From the NCBI GenBank assembly GCA_031316115.1, contig JALDRC010000001.1:496001-560000 (forward strand): DNA of 64,000 bases, read 5' to 3'. Source of the DNA: Nitrososphaeraceae archaeon. GTDB taxonomy: Archaea > Thermoproteota > Nitrososphaeria > Nitrososphaerales > Nitrososphaeraceae. Under the pieces are notes generated by a model that saw nothing but the letters and a program-made list of their open reading frames with translations, was not told the origin of the DNA and searched no databases. Position numbers and translations under genes: made by a program. Every line of letters begins with the position of its first letter. Position 1 is the stretch's first letter. Positions 56,561-64,000 of the stretch are shown piece by piece.

Positions 56561-57070
56561 CTATTCTATTACTGCCACCACATCATTTCTAGCTATTATT
56601 GAACCTTCCTTTGCTTTTATCTCCTTCAAAGTTCCATCTTTATGTGCTTTAATGGCTACCTGCATTTTCATAGATTCCAATATCATAATAGGATCTCCTT
56701 TCTTAACTCCCGATCCTTGCGAAACTGAAATTTTTACTACACGACCAGGAATTTGACTAGAAACATTATTTTCCTGATTTATTAAACTTTTGGATCTTGA
56801 TTTTTCAATAATTTCTGTTAATTTAGAATGTTTTTTTACTTCTAAAGTAATTCCATCAACATCCAAGGAGTATTTTGTTCCCTCAGAATGTAAAATTTTT
56901 ACTTGATAAAATGAATTACCTAAAATGAATTCAAAATTAGATCCGCTAGACTTCAAGAGTTTAAGATCATATTCTTTATTATTTATTTTAAACAAAATAT
57001 CGCCAAAACCCTTATTTAGTATCAACTCTGCTTTAATAATTCCAGGTACTCCTTCTAGCTCAAATTCCAT
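56561..57070 (-). CDS. Biotin carboxyl carrier protein of acetyl/propionyl-CoA carboxylase
   Basis: 169 residues. The C-terminal biotinyl domain contains LESMKMQ with K135 as the biotinylation site, preceded by SSQIPGRVVKISVSQG. The N-terminal 90 residues form a beta-rich region that probably binds the other subunits. Its ATG overlaps the stop of the biotin carboxylase gene by one base. Last gene of the pccB-accC-BCCP operon. Confidence 0.93.
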   Translation of the reverse strand: MEFELEGVPGIIKAELILNKGFGDILFKINNKEYDLKLLKSSGSNFEFILGNSFYQVKILHSEGTKYSLDVDGITLEVKKHSKLTEIIEKSRSKSLINQENNVSSQIPGRVVKISVSQGSGVKKGDPIMILESMKMQVAIKAHKDGTLKEIKAKEGSIIARNDVVAVIE

Positions 57071-58560
57071 TATGCATTACCTCCAACAGAGCTAGTCTTG
57101 ATCTTTTTATCATTACCCAATTTTTTAACATACTCTGATTGCAATAATATAGCTGAAACCGCCGCAATCGATTTTAGTTGTTGTTCTTTTTTTTCGCGTT
57201 CTCTCATTTTTTGCAGGATTCCAAATTTTTCGATGTAATCTGTAGAAATATTACCTTTAATGAAATTCTCTTCTTCAATAATAGTTTTATGTATTGGAAT
57301 TGTAGTTTTAATTCCTTCTATATAAAATTCAGATAATGCATTTTTCAAACGCAGCCGTGATTCTTCAAAACTACTTCCATATGTTATTAATTTTGCAATC
57401 AATGAGTCATAATAGCCGGACACATTACAACCGGGATACAAATAAGTATCTACTCGTACACCCGGACCATATGGAATATAACATGATGGAACATAACCCA
57501 CTGATGGTGTAAAATCATAAAAAGGATCTTCTGAATTGATACGACATTCAATTGCACATCCACGTAATTCTAGATCTTCTTGTTTGAATTCTATATCCTC
57601 ATCTTGTGCAATCTGAATCTGTAATTTGACCAAATCTTTTCCAGTTACTAATTCTGTGACAGGATGTTCAACTTGCAATCTTGCATTTATTTCAATAAAA
57701 TAGAAATTTCCAGAAGAATCAGATAAGAACTCTGCCGTTCCTGCGTTTAAATAATCTAATGCAGCAGCTGCACGAACTGCAATTTCTCCAATCCTGGAAC
57801 GTGTTTCTTTATCCACAACAGGAGAGGGAGACATTTCTATTAATTTTTGATGTCTTCTCTGTATCGAACATTCTCTTTCAAATAAATGTCTACCATTTCC
57901 ACTTGAATCTCTGATTAATTGATATTCTATATGTCTTATATGTTCTAGATATTTTTCTATAAATAAAGCTGACTTGCCAAAAGCTGCCTTTGATTCATTT
58001 GATGCCAGTTCAAATTCTTGTCTGAGCTCTTTTTCGTTTGTTACTAATCTTATTCCTCTACCTCCTCCACCAAATGCAGATTTTAACATAACTGGATAAA
58101 TCGCTTCTTTTGCAATTTTGGCAGCTTCATCTACATCGTCTACCACTCCCTCGCTTCCAGGGACTGTAGGTACATCAGCTTTTGTCATTAGTTCTTTACA
58201 TTTCATTTTATCGCCAGCCAATTCCATAGATTTTGCGGTCGGTCCTATGAAAATTATCCCGTGCTTTTTACATTGATCGGAAAAAGTTTCATTCTCAGAT
58301 AGAAAACCATAGCCGGGATGTATGGCATCAGCACCTGCAGAGTTAGCAATTTCGATAATTTTATCTATGCATAAGTAACTTTCTGCCGCTGGAGGTGGAC
58401 CCAACCGATAAGATTCATCTGCCTTCTTGACATGAATCGAACGGTTATCTTCATCGGAATATACTGCAATAGATCTTATGCCTAATTGTTTACAAGCTCT
58501 TATTACTCGAAGTGCTATTTCACCTCGATTAGCTACCAAAATAGATGTTATTTTGCCCAA
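57070..58560 (-). CDS. accC: Biotin carboxylase subunit of acetyl/propionyl-CoA carboxylase
   Basis: ATP-dependent carboxylation of biotin. KITSILVANRGEIALRVIRA at the N-terminus, the ATP-grasp glycine loop KSAFGGGGRGIRLV (about 160), HIRHIEYQLIRDSSG, ERECSIQRRHQKLIEMSPSP, EINARLQVEHPVTE and GCAIECRINSEDP. The frame can be extended to 58602, overlapping pccB, but AGGAG overlaps the pccB stop codon and is 8 bases from a TTG at 58560, which gives the family N-terminus exactly; I take that start (496 residues). Confidence 0.94.
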   Translation of the reverse strand: MGKITSILVANRGEIALRVIRACKQLGIRSIAVYSDEDNRSIHVKKADESYRLGPPPAAESYLCIDKIIEIANSAGADAIHPGYGFLSENETFSDQCKKHGIIFIGPTAKSMELAGDKMKCKELMTKADVPTVPGSEGVVDDVDEAAKIAKEAIYPVMLKSAFGGGGRGIRLVTNEKELRQEFELASNESKAAFGKSALFIEKYLEHIRHIEYQLIRDSSGNGRHLFERECSIQRRHQKLIEMSPSPVVDKETRSRIGEIAVRAAAALDYLNAGTAEFLSDSSGNFYFIEINARLQVEHPVTELVTGKDLVKLQIQIAQDEDIEFKQEDLELRGCAIECRINSEDPFYDFTPSVGYVPSCYIPYGPGVRVDTYLYPGCNVSGYYDSLIAKLITYGSSFEESRLRLKNALSEFYIEGIKTTIPIHKTIIEEENFIKGNISTDYIEKFGILQKMREREKKEQQLKSIAAVSAILLQSEYVKKLGNDKKIKTSSVGGNA

Positions 58561-58571
58561 TTCAAAAACTC

Positions 58572-60113
58572 CTATAAATTGATATTTCCGTGTTTCTTCC
58601 ACGGTCCAGTTTCTTTTTTGCCAGACATAGAATGCAAAGCCTGAATAATCATTGGTCTTGTCTCCATAGGATCAATAACCAGATCTATGATACCCTTTTC
58701 TGCTGCAATATATGGATTTGCAAATTTTTTTCGATATTCATCGGCTAATTTCTTTTTTGTTGCTTTTGGATCTTTGGCAGTTTTTAACTCACGTCTATTA
58801 ATAATGGTGATTGCTGCCTCTGGTCCTAGAACTGCTATTTCTGCTGTTGGCCAAGCGAAATTAACATCTGCTTTTAAATTTTTGCTACCCATGGCAATAT
58901 ATGCACCACCATAGGCTTTACCAATAATACAAGTTATTTTCGGAACAGATGCCTCACAATATGCATATAATAATTTACTTCCATGTCTAATTATTCCATT
59001 ATGTTCTTGGTTGGTCCCAGGCAAATAACCTGGTGTATCAACCAGAGTAACAATAGGAATATTAAATGAGTCACAAAATCTAATAAATCTAGATGCTTTA
59101 TTAGAAGAATCGATATCCAAAGCACCTGCTAAAACCATGGGTTGATTTGCTATAATGCCAATTGTTTTCTCACCCATATGTGCAAAACCGACAATCAAAT
59201 TAGGAGCAAAACCTTCATGAATCTCAAAGAAGTCACGATCATCCACAATATTGAGTATTATTTCCTTAATATCGTAAGGTTGGTAAGGATTTTCTGGAAG
59301 AATCTTTATTAAGTTTGGATCTACTCTGTTTGGATCGTCGTTTGATTCAAGTGATGGAGGATAATCAATATTATTTTGTGGAAGATAAGATAATAATTTT
59401 TTAATTTTTTCCATACAATCATATTCATTACTTGCCACAAAATGTGCAACTCCAGATTTAGTAGAATGAGCTATTGCTCCACCAAGTTCTTCAAATGAAA
59501 CGTCTTCACTTAAGACTTCCTTTACCACTTCAGGACCAGTAACAAACATTTGTCCAACATTCTCGACCATGATTATAAAATCGGTTATAGCTGGAGAATA
59601 CACAGCTCCACCTGCACAAGGACCTATACTTGCTGTGATTTGTGGTATGATCCCAGATGCAGTTGTGTTCCTATAAAAGATATCACCATAACCATCAAGA
59701 CTCATAACGCCTTCTTGAATTCTTGCACCTCCAGAATCTAAAATTCCTACTAACGGAGCACCAACTTTTATTGCTTTATCCATGATTTTTACGATTTTTT
59801 TGGATGCCATTTCCCCAAGCGAACCGCCCAAAATTGTAAAGTCATATGCATAAAGAAAGATTTTTCGTCCATTTACCCTACCAAATCCGGTAATAACACC
59901 ATCTCCATAAAACTTCTTAGTTTCTGTATCATCGTGTCGATGCGTAACATACTTATCAAGTTCAACAAATGTTCCTTCATCTAATAAAAGATCTATTCTT
60001 TCCCTAGCAGTTAATTTGCCTTTTGAATGCTGTACCTCAATTCTTTCTTGGCCCCCTCCTGCTTCGGCAAGTTTTTTCATATCATAGAACTTCTCAAACT
60101 TCTCTCCGTGCAT
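58572..60113 (-). CDS. pccB: Carboxyltransferase subunit of acetyl/propionyl-CoA carboxylase
   Basis: Moves CO2 from biotin to acetyl-CoA or propionyl-CoA. 513 residues with two crotonase-like halves: GDGVITGFGRVNGRKIFLYA, GSLGEMASKKIVKIMD, LDSGGARIQEGV (first oxyanion region, about 125), and later VTLVDTPGYLPGTNQEHNGI and GKAYGGAYIAMGSKNL. In ammonia-oxidising archaea one such complex does both carboxylations of the hydroxypropionate/hydroxybutyrate cycle, and that is my inference for this operon. The promoter lies in the gap 60114-60235. Confidence 0.94.
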   Translation of the reverse strand: MHGEKFEKFYDMKKLAEAGGGQERIEVQHSKGKLTARERIDLLLDEGTFVELDKYVTHRHDDTETKKFYGDGVITGFGRVNGRKIFLYAYDFTILGGSLGEMASKKIVKIMDKAIKVGAPLVGILDSGGARIQEGVMSLDGYGDIFYRNTTASGIIPQITASIGPCAGGAVYSPAITDFIIMVENVGQMFVTGPEVVKEVLSEDVSFEELGGAIAHSTKSGVAHFVASNEYDCMEKIKKLLSYLPQNNIDYPPSLESNDDPNRVDPNLIKILPENPYQPYDIKEIILNIVDDRDFFEIHEGFAPNLIVGFAHMGEKTIGIIANQPMVLAGALDIDSSNKASRFIRFCDSFNIPIVTLVDTPGYLPGTNQEHNGIIRHGSKLLYAYCEASVPKITCIIGKAYGGAYIAMGSKNLKADVNFAWPTAEIAVLGPEAAITIINRRELKTAKDPKATKKKLADEYRKKFANPYIAAEKGIIDLVIDPMETRPMIIQALHSMSGKKETGPWKKHGNINL

Positions 60114-60235
60114 TAATTGATTACTTATGTAACCTTACACTTATATATTACTGATAGAAAAATTTTGATAGATATTAATTTAAAAAAATACTATTTAATA
60201 TTTGGAATTACGGTATATCGATTTTATTTTGTTTA

Positions 60236-60466
60236 TTAATCAATAAAAGATCTTCCACCTTGGGCTCTTCTAAATACATTCATACCAAGATTATAATTAG
60301 TAAATAAAGATTCTAAAGCTTCTATTTCATTAATCAAGGAACGAACCTCATAATCTTTATTATCTCTAGTTTTCATTAATTTGTTTAATAATTCCTTTTT
60401 TTGAAAAATTAATTTTCCCACATTATGTTCATATTCGCTTGACATTAATCCATTATTGATACTCAT
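60236..60466 (-). CDS. 76-residue helical protein in the rfcL operon, unknown
   Basis: Mostly one long helix (KLIFQKKELLNKLMKTRDNK to VRSLINEIEALESLFTNY) with heptad-like hydrophobics, then a short GMNVFRRAQGGRSFID tail. It overlaps the preceding zinc-finger gene by 4 bp (ATGA), so the two are translationally coupled. Length and form suggest a small coiled-coil subunit. Not recognised. Confidence 0.7.
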   Translation of the reverse strand: MSINNGLMSSEYEHNVGKLIFQKKELLNKLMKTRDNKDYEVRSLINEIEALESLFTNYNLGMNVFRRAQGGRSFID

Positions 60467-60840
60467 AATGATTTTAATCTTACTATTTTTTTTATTTTTT
60501 CTAAGATAATTTGTTGATAGCTATTGTAGCAATTAGGATCTTGAATACAGGAATTGCATATGATATATGGATCCTGTTGTAAGTTATCTGAATTATCATA
60601 TCCCATCTCTTTTAAAAGAAACCGTGATGATTTGCATAAGATACACTCATTCTTTATTGATGGATCAGGTTTTGTAGAAGTGCCGAATTTTTTTAAATAT
60701 TCGTAATAACAATCAAGATGTTTAATTGATTTGGAACTCTTAGACCAAAAGGCACGGTCTCCGGGTTGAATGAATTTACCACAATCGGAACATTTTCCTC
60801 TAAATTTTACAACTAATTCAATCCATGCTGAATCTATCAT
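60463..60840 (-). CDS. 125-residue zinc-finger-like protein in the rfcL operon, unknown
   Basis: Two metal-site candidates: CSDCGKFIQPGDRAFW with HLDCYYEY (about 17-48), resembling PARP-type or LIM-like fingers (Cys-Cys-His-Cys), and CILCKSSRF with ICNSCIQDPNC (about 66-102). The PGDRAFWSKSSKSIKHLDC pattern is similar to small archaeal zinc proteins of unknown role that sense or bind nucleic acid. It overlaps rfcL by 4 bp (ATGA). Coupling to the clamp loader suggests a part in replication or repair; this is inference only. Confidence 0.75.
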   Translation of the reverse strand: MIDSAWIELVVKFRGKCSDCGKFIQPGDRAFWSKSSKSIKHLDCYYEYLKKFGTSTKPDPSIKNECILCKSSRFLLKEMGYDNSDNLQQDPYIICNSCIQDPNCYNSYQQIILEKIKKIVRLKSL

Positions 60841-62075
60841 TTTCTTAATGAACGCTCAAGCTCTTTTTGAATTATCTCGCTATATTTTATGTCCAAATTA
60901 GAGTTATATATAAGATTGGAGATATCAGTATTGTTTACAGACACAATTTTTATAAAGTAATCAAAATACATGATACCAAATGTACTAGTTGATACACGAA
61001 ATAATTTGGAAAGGGCTTGTATCAGATTTTTAATTGACTTTCCTCTTGAAAAAATCTTTCCCATTAATGGCCAACTGATTCCATATTGATTGTATTTGAT
61101 GTTATAATTCTTAGAAGAGTCAAACAATTGTTGTGTTATTAAACTTTCCATATATCTTAATAGATGCCAAGACCTTTTTTCATGTATCTTTGTAATAAAA
61201 ATATCCAAATAAGATAACTTTTCTAGAATTATTGACAGATTTTTAATATCTAGATTTGATGAAACAAAACTTGTAAATAATGCATTAATTATGTCTTTTC
61301 TTCTCTCTTCTGGAGATAAACCATACCGAGGATCAGGAAAACTACTATCTGTAATTGAGAGTACTCTTTTGAAATCAGTCTTATCGTGTGAAGATAACAG
61401 ATATTGGATTCCTTCTGAAATATCAAGTCTGGTTCCTGTATTGTTTGATTGATTAGCGTAACCGGAACATCTAGCTTGCAATAAATTTATCATTATTCTG
61501 ATATCACCTAGACTTAGATTAACAATAGATAATTTTTCGTTTAAAGAGAGTTGTTTATCCTGTTGATTCAAAATATAATTTATAAACATAAGCAATAAGT
61601 GGGGTGGAATTGGTTGAAATCTAAGCACTTTGCAAGCCTTAGATAAATTCTTAATCCTATGATTCAGAGAATTAGCCGCTAATATAATAGGGATATGTGA
61701 AGACAATTTAATAATCTCTAGCAAAAAGTCTAATCCACCTGTATCATCTCTTCCTGAAATACCATCTACTTCATCTACAAATAATAGACATTTTTTTCCC
61801 AGTAGACTACTATTGTCTAATATAGGATTGATTATTCTCTCCAATTGTGATGAATTTCGTGAATCACTAGCATTAAGTTCTATTAGATCAAAATCAAACA
61901 TCCTGGAGATAATATTTACAATAGTTGTTTTACCTACGCCAGGAGGACCTAAAAGCAAGATTGGTTTAGTTCCTGGAAGCCATTTAACAATCCATTTTAG
62001 AATAGATAACCTAGTCTCCTCATTTCCTATCATTTGTTCAAATATAGTAGGTCTGTATAATTCCGTCCAATACAT
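60837..62075 (-). CDS. rfcL: Replication factor C large subunit
   Basis: Clamp loader large subunit that opens PCNA. 412 residues. WTELYRPTIFEQMIGNEE at the N-terminus (RFC box), Walker A LLGPPGVGKTTIVNII (about 41-56), FVDEVDGISGRDDTGG (Walker B with DEVD, about 97-112), sensor 1 IILAANSL and LRFQPIPP; sensor 2 follows in the lid. No obvious PCNA-binding box is present at the C-terminus and the protein is at the short end for RfcL. The small subunit gene is elsewhere. Confidence 0.94.
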   Translation of the reverse strand: MYWTELYRPTIFEQMIGNEETRLSILKWIVKWLPGTKPILLLGPPGVGKTTIVNIISRMFDFDLIELNASDSRNSSQLERIINPILDNSSLLGKKCLLFVDEVDGISGRDDTGGLDFLLEIIKLSSHIPIILAANSLNHRIKNLSKACKVLRFQPIPPHLLLMFINYILNQQDKQLSLNEKLSIVNLSLGDIRIMINLLQARCSGYANQSNNTGTRLDISEGIQYLLSSHDKTDFKRVLSITDSSFPDPRYGLSPEERRKDIINALFTSFVSSNLDIKNLSIILEKLSYLDIFITKIHEKRSWHLLRYMESLITQQLFDSSKNYNIKYNQYGISWPLMGKIFSRGKSIKNLIQALSKLFRVSTSTFGIMYFDYFIKIVSVNNTDISNLIYNSNLDIKYSEIIQKELERSLRK

Positions 62076-62097
62076 CTAAAGTAATTTCCTTTATTTT

Positions 62098-63234
62098 TTA
62101 TACTGATTTTCTTGTTAATGGATTTATCGTTCTCTCGAAATATTTGAATAAATCTCTCTTGATTATATCATTGTACCAATATTGGTTATAATGATTGACG
62201 GTAAGAAAGAGAAATTCTAAAAATGGCTTTAATTCAAATTCTGGGGGAAGAAATTCTAGGGATAATTTTGCTTCACTTAGATAAATTTCACTTTTTTTTA
62301 GGGTTAATTCAAAACCTTTCTTGACATTGTTTGCAATTAACGAATAGTATAATGGCCATGAAGGTATTTTGATAGCTCCTTCGTTAATAGAGTCTTGCAT
62401 TTCATTACCGCATCCTACAGACTCGCTTGCTTTAGACATCCCCAGATAATATATTTCATTGAGGGGATTTTGATTTAGTGCCATATTCCTGCCTGCTGTA
62501 CCCATTATTGATCTATATTTTTTATAACATCCAATCATATGCTCATCATTTATCGATTCAGGTTTTATTTTCAATTTATTATCTATGAATTGTCCTATGC
62601 GTGCATCTCTGAATCCGTCTTCAAATGCCTTAATAACTAGATCACCACCTTGGGAAATCTTTTCCCTAGCAATCTCTAAAATATAAGGATTCATAAGTCT
62701 ATAATCATCGAGATATTCCAGATCTTCATCTTTATCCATGATTCTATCCATTGGTTCACTTAAATCAATAGCGATGATATGTCCATCAATGATAGAAGTT
62801 CTCAACTCATTAGATAAATCCTCTTTAAAATATGAAATAGAACCGTCAAATAAAGCGTTAAATACTGGAAAAGTCATTTTTACGAAATTTGAGTTTAAAA
62901 TTCGTTGTACGCGATCTGCTAGTACCTCTGGTCTCGATAATCTAGTTTTTACAGTTTCAATGGTAGAAGAATCTAATTCCATCTCTTTAGAGTTTACTTC
63001 ATCTGAAAACTTTGCCACTGTATTGCTTGGATTTGTATCAGAGATTATTTTACGATGTAAAGATAGAAGAAAACGTTTAGTAAAATCTTCAAATTCCGTT
63101 TCATATTTTAATTTGTATTTGTTATATTGTTTATATCCCCTTTCCCTAAGCAAGGCCTGTTTTAGGATATCTTTGCCTGCTTTGGTACTCATAAGAGCAC
63201 TTTTTGAAAAGACGAAATCATCTTTGCTACTCAT
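62098..63234 (-). CDS. 378-residue protein, unknown, first gene of the rfcL operon
   Basis: Soluble, predominantly helical protein. No recognisable catalytic motif, membrane span or zinc site. Visible features: a basic helical N-terminus (GKDILKQALLRERGYKQYNK), an acidic patch IMDKDEDLEYLDDY (about 164-177), and an aromatic C-terminus (FLTVNHYNQYWYNDIIKRDLF). It precedes rfcL by 22 bp in the same direction. A tandem 16-bp repeat lies about 105 bp upstream. I do not recognise the family. Confidence 0.75.
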   Translation of the reverse strand: MSSKDDFVFSKSALMSTKAGKDILKQALLRERGYKQYNKYKLKYETEFEDFTKRFLLSLHRKIISDTNPSNTVAKFSDEVNSKEMELDSSTIETVKTRLSRPEVLADRVQRILNSNFVKMTFPVFNALFDGSISYFKEDLSNELRTSIIDGHIIAIDLSEPMDRIMDKDEDLEYLDDYRLMNPYILEIAREKISQGGDLVIKAFEDGFRDARIGQFIDNKLKIKPESINDEHMIGCYKKYRSIMGTAGRNMALNQNPLNEIYYLGMSKASESVGCGNEMQDSINEGAIKIPSWPLYYSLIANNVKKGFELTLKKSEIYLSEAKLSLEFLPPEFELKPFLEFLFLTVNHYNQYWYNDIIKRDLFKYFERTINPLTRKSV

Positions 63235-63337
63235 TTATAATGAGGTGAGTAGTAATGACCAGTATTTATTAATCTTCACATGTCACTCGACTGTGAAAGA
63301 ATAATAGATTTTGAATAGACGGAAATAATTTCATGGA

Positions 63338-63368
63338 TTAGTCAAGATAGTAGTTAGTCAAGATAGTA
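63338..63368. repeat. Tandem 16-bp direct repeat
   Basis: TTAGTCAAGATAGTA occurs twice, 63338-63352 and 63354-63368, with one base (G) between, so the unit is 16 bp. It is about 105 bp upstream of the minus-strand start at 63234, near where a promoter could be. The unit is about one and a half helical turns, so two bound proteins would be on different faces. Confidence 0.6.
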
Positions 63369-63571
63369 CCATCAAAAGTAAATTTGGATTTGTACAGACA
63401 TTAGAAAATAGTCATTATTTCTTAATGAATATAAATAAATATTAAATAAAATAATTCGTAAATAAGAAATTCAATTTTAAAAGAATTTTTGACTATGAGT
63501 AGTTAAAAACCAATATGATAACAAAACTAATAATTGAATATTGATAAGTTAATAAATCGACATGCAACAGT

Positions 63572-63592
63572 GTGTTATAAAAATAATAACAC
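63572..63592 (-). terminator. Hairpin after the uS7 gene
   Basis: GTGTTAT (63572-63578), seven-base loop, ATAACAC (63586-63592), 14 bp past the uS7 stop codon at 63606 on the minus strand. The loop reads as a T-run on the transcript strand. Probable transcript end. Confidence 0.45.
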
Positions 63593-63605
63593 TTTTGTTT
63601 AATTT

Positions 63606-64000
63606 TTACCTTGAAGACATTGCTATTCTTTCCTGTTCATTCTTTTTCTTTATTGCATGACTGCTCATATCATTGTTGGAAGCTAGGAGAATTTCTTTTG
63701 CTAATGCTTCCTCAATCATCTGTGGGTTTGAATATGTGGATTCTCGAACTCCTTCTGCTATGAACCTTAGTGCTAAATCCAACCTTCTAAGTGGAGAAAC
63801 ATCTACTGAGACATGATAAACTACACCTCCATATACTATTCTAGTGGTATCTTCATTTGGAGAAGCGTTTTCTATGGCTCGAATAAGTAGTTCCACAGGA
63901 TTTTTTCCTGTTTCTAAAGATATTATTTCAAAAGCAGTTTTAACTACATTGAGCGCTTTTGCTTTTTTCCCTCCCATTCTTCCTGTATTTTTAGCATATT
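63606..64000 (-). CDS. rps7: 30S ribosomal protein uS7 (5' end beyond window)
   Basis: Binds the 3' domain of 16S rRNA. The visible part includes YAKNTGRMGGKKAKALNVVK, AFEIISLETGKNPVELLIRA, GGVVYHVSVDVSPLRRLDLA and ALRFIAEGVRES. The frame stays open upstream of the internal ATG at 63977 through the window edge, so that ATG is not the start; the N-terminal half of the protein is missing from the window. Confidence 0.94.
   Translation of the reverse strand, partial: YAKNTGRMGGKKAKALNVVKTAFEIISLETGKNPVELLIRAIENASPNEDTTRIVYGGVVYHVSVDVSPLRRLDLALRFIAEGVRESTYSNPQMIEEALAKEILLASNNDMSSHAIKKKNEQERIAMSSR

Larger units (their letters stand above)
63235..63605. promoter_or_regulatory. Intergenic region uS7 / rfcL operon
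   Basis: 371 bp. Holds a tandem repeat at 63338-63368 on the side of the unknown-rfcL operon and a hairpin at 63572-63592 on the side of the uS7 stop codon. The rest is AT-rich without a gene. Confidence 0.5.

Overview
This window comes from the chromosome of an ammonia-oxidising archaeon of the class Nitrososphaeria (Thaumarchaeota). The AT-rich sequence and long non-coding stretches recall the genus Nitrosocosmicus, but that placement is my inference. Support for the class is mixed archaeal gene content: class I lysyl-tRNA synthetase, a GHMP-type shikimate kinase, the archaeal entry to the shikimate pathway, an ESCRT-III (CdvB-type) protein, a DUF106 insertase, replication factor C large subunit, the archaeal uL18-uS5-uL30-uL15-SecY-Adk cluster, and a three-gene acetyl/propionyl-CoA carboxylase of the kind used in 3-hydroxypropionate/4-hydroxybutyrate carbon fixation.

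Layout. 1-8.7 kb (minus strand): NAD synthetase followed by a complete archaeal chorismate pathway (ADH synthase, dehydroquinate synthase II, aroD, aroE, aroK, aroA, aroC), with an orphan DNA methyltransferase between its early and late genes. 9.4-19.2 kb: purM, lysS, elp3, a DHH phosphoesterase, a Sua5/YrdC protein, a THUMP protein and pyrB, plus a badly decayed insertion sequence at 10.9-11.2 kb. 19.2-26.6 kb (minus): B12-dependent ribonucleotide reductase, an unusual HTH/ATP-cone/NrdD-like protein directly upstream of it, an ESCRT-III paralogue, and a DUF35-thiolase pair. 26.8-27.1 kb: two tiny genes with TATA boxes placed for leaderless transcripts.

27.1-43.8 kb is an accessory region. 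It has about 4.8 kb without convincing genes, then a 1772-residue secreted multicopper oxidase made of three repeats, then decayed genes, then an IS5-like element carrying an IS6-like element inside it (both with target duplications), and finally a ruined tyrosine integrase next to tRNA-Ser(GGA). This looks like an old integration hotspot that has mostly rotted except for the oxidase.

44-64 kb returns to core genes: cbf5, cmk, DUF106, adk, secY, uL15, uL30, uS5, uL18; mdh-larB; divergent larC-larE-cysteine desulfurase-peroxiredoxin; the biotin carboxylase complex; an rfcL operon with three uncharacterised partners; and the 5'-truncated (by the window edge) uS7 gene.

The best candidates for something new are: (1) the HTH/ATP-cone protein with a catalytically dead NrdD body beside nrdJ, with inverted repeats in both promoters, a possible archaeal counterpart of bacterial NrdR; (2) the giant oxidase, in which the recognisable copper motifs sit in permuted order across the repeat 1/repeat 2 junction; and (3) the nickel-pincer cofactor genes with a three-cysteine LarE directly followed by a cysteine desulfurase. 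All functional statements rest on reading the sequence and on knowledge of families; no searches were run.
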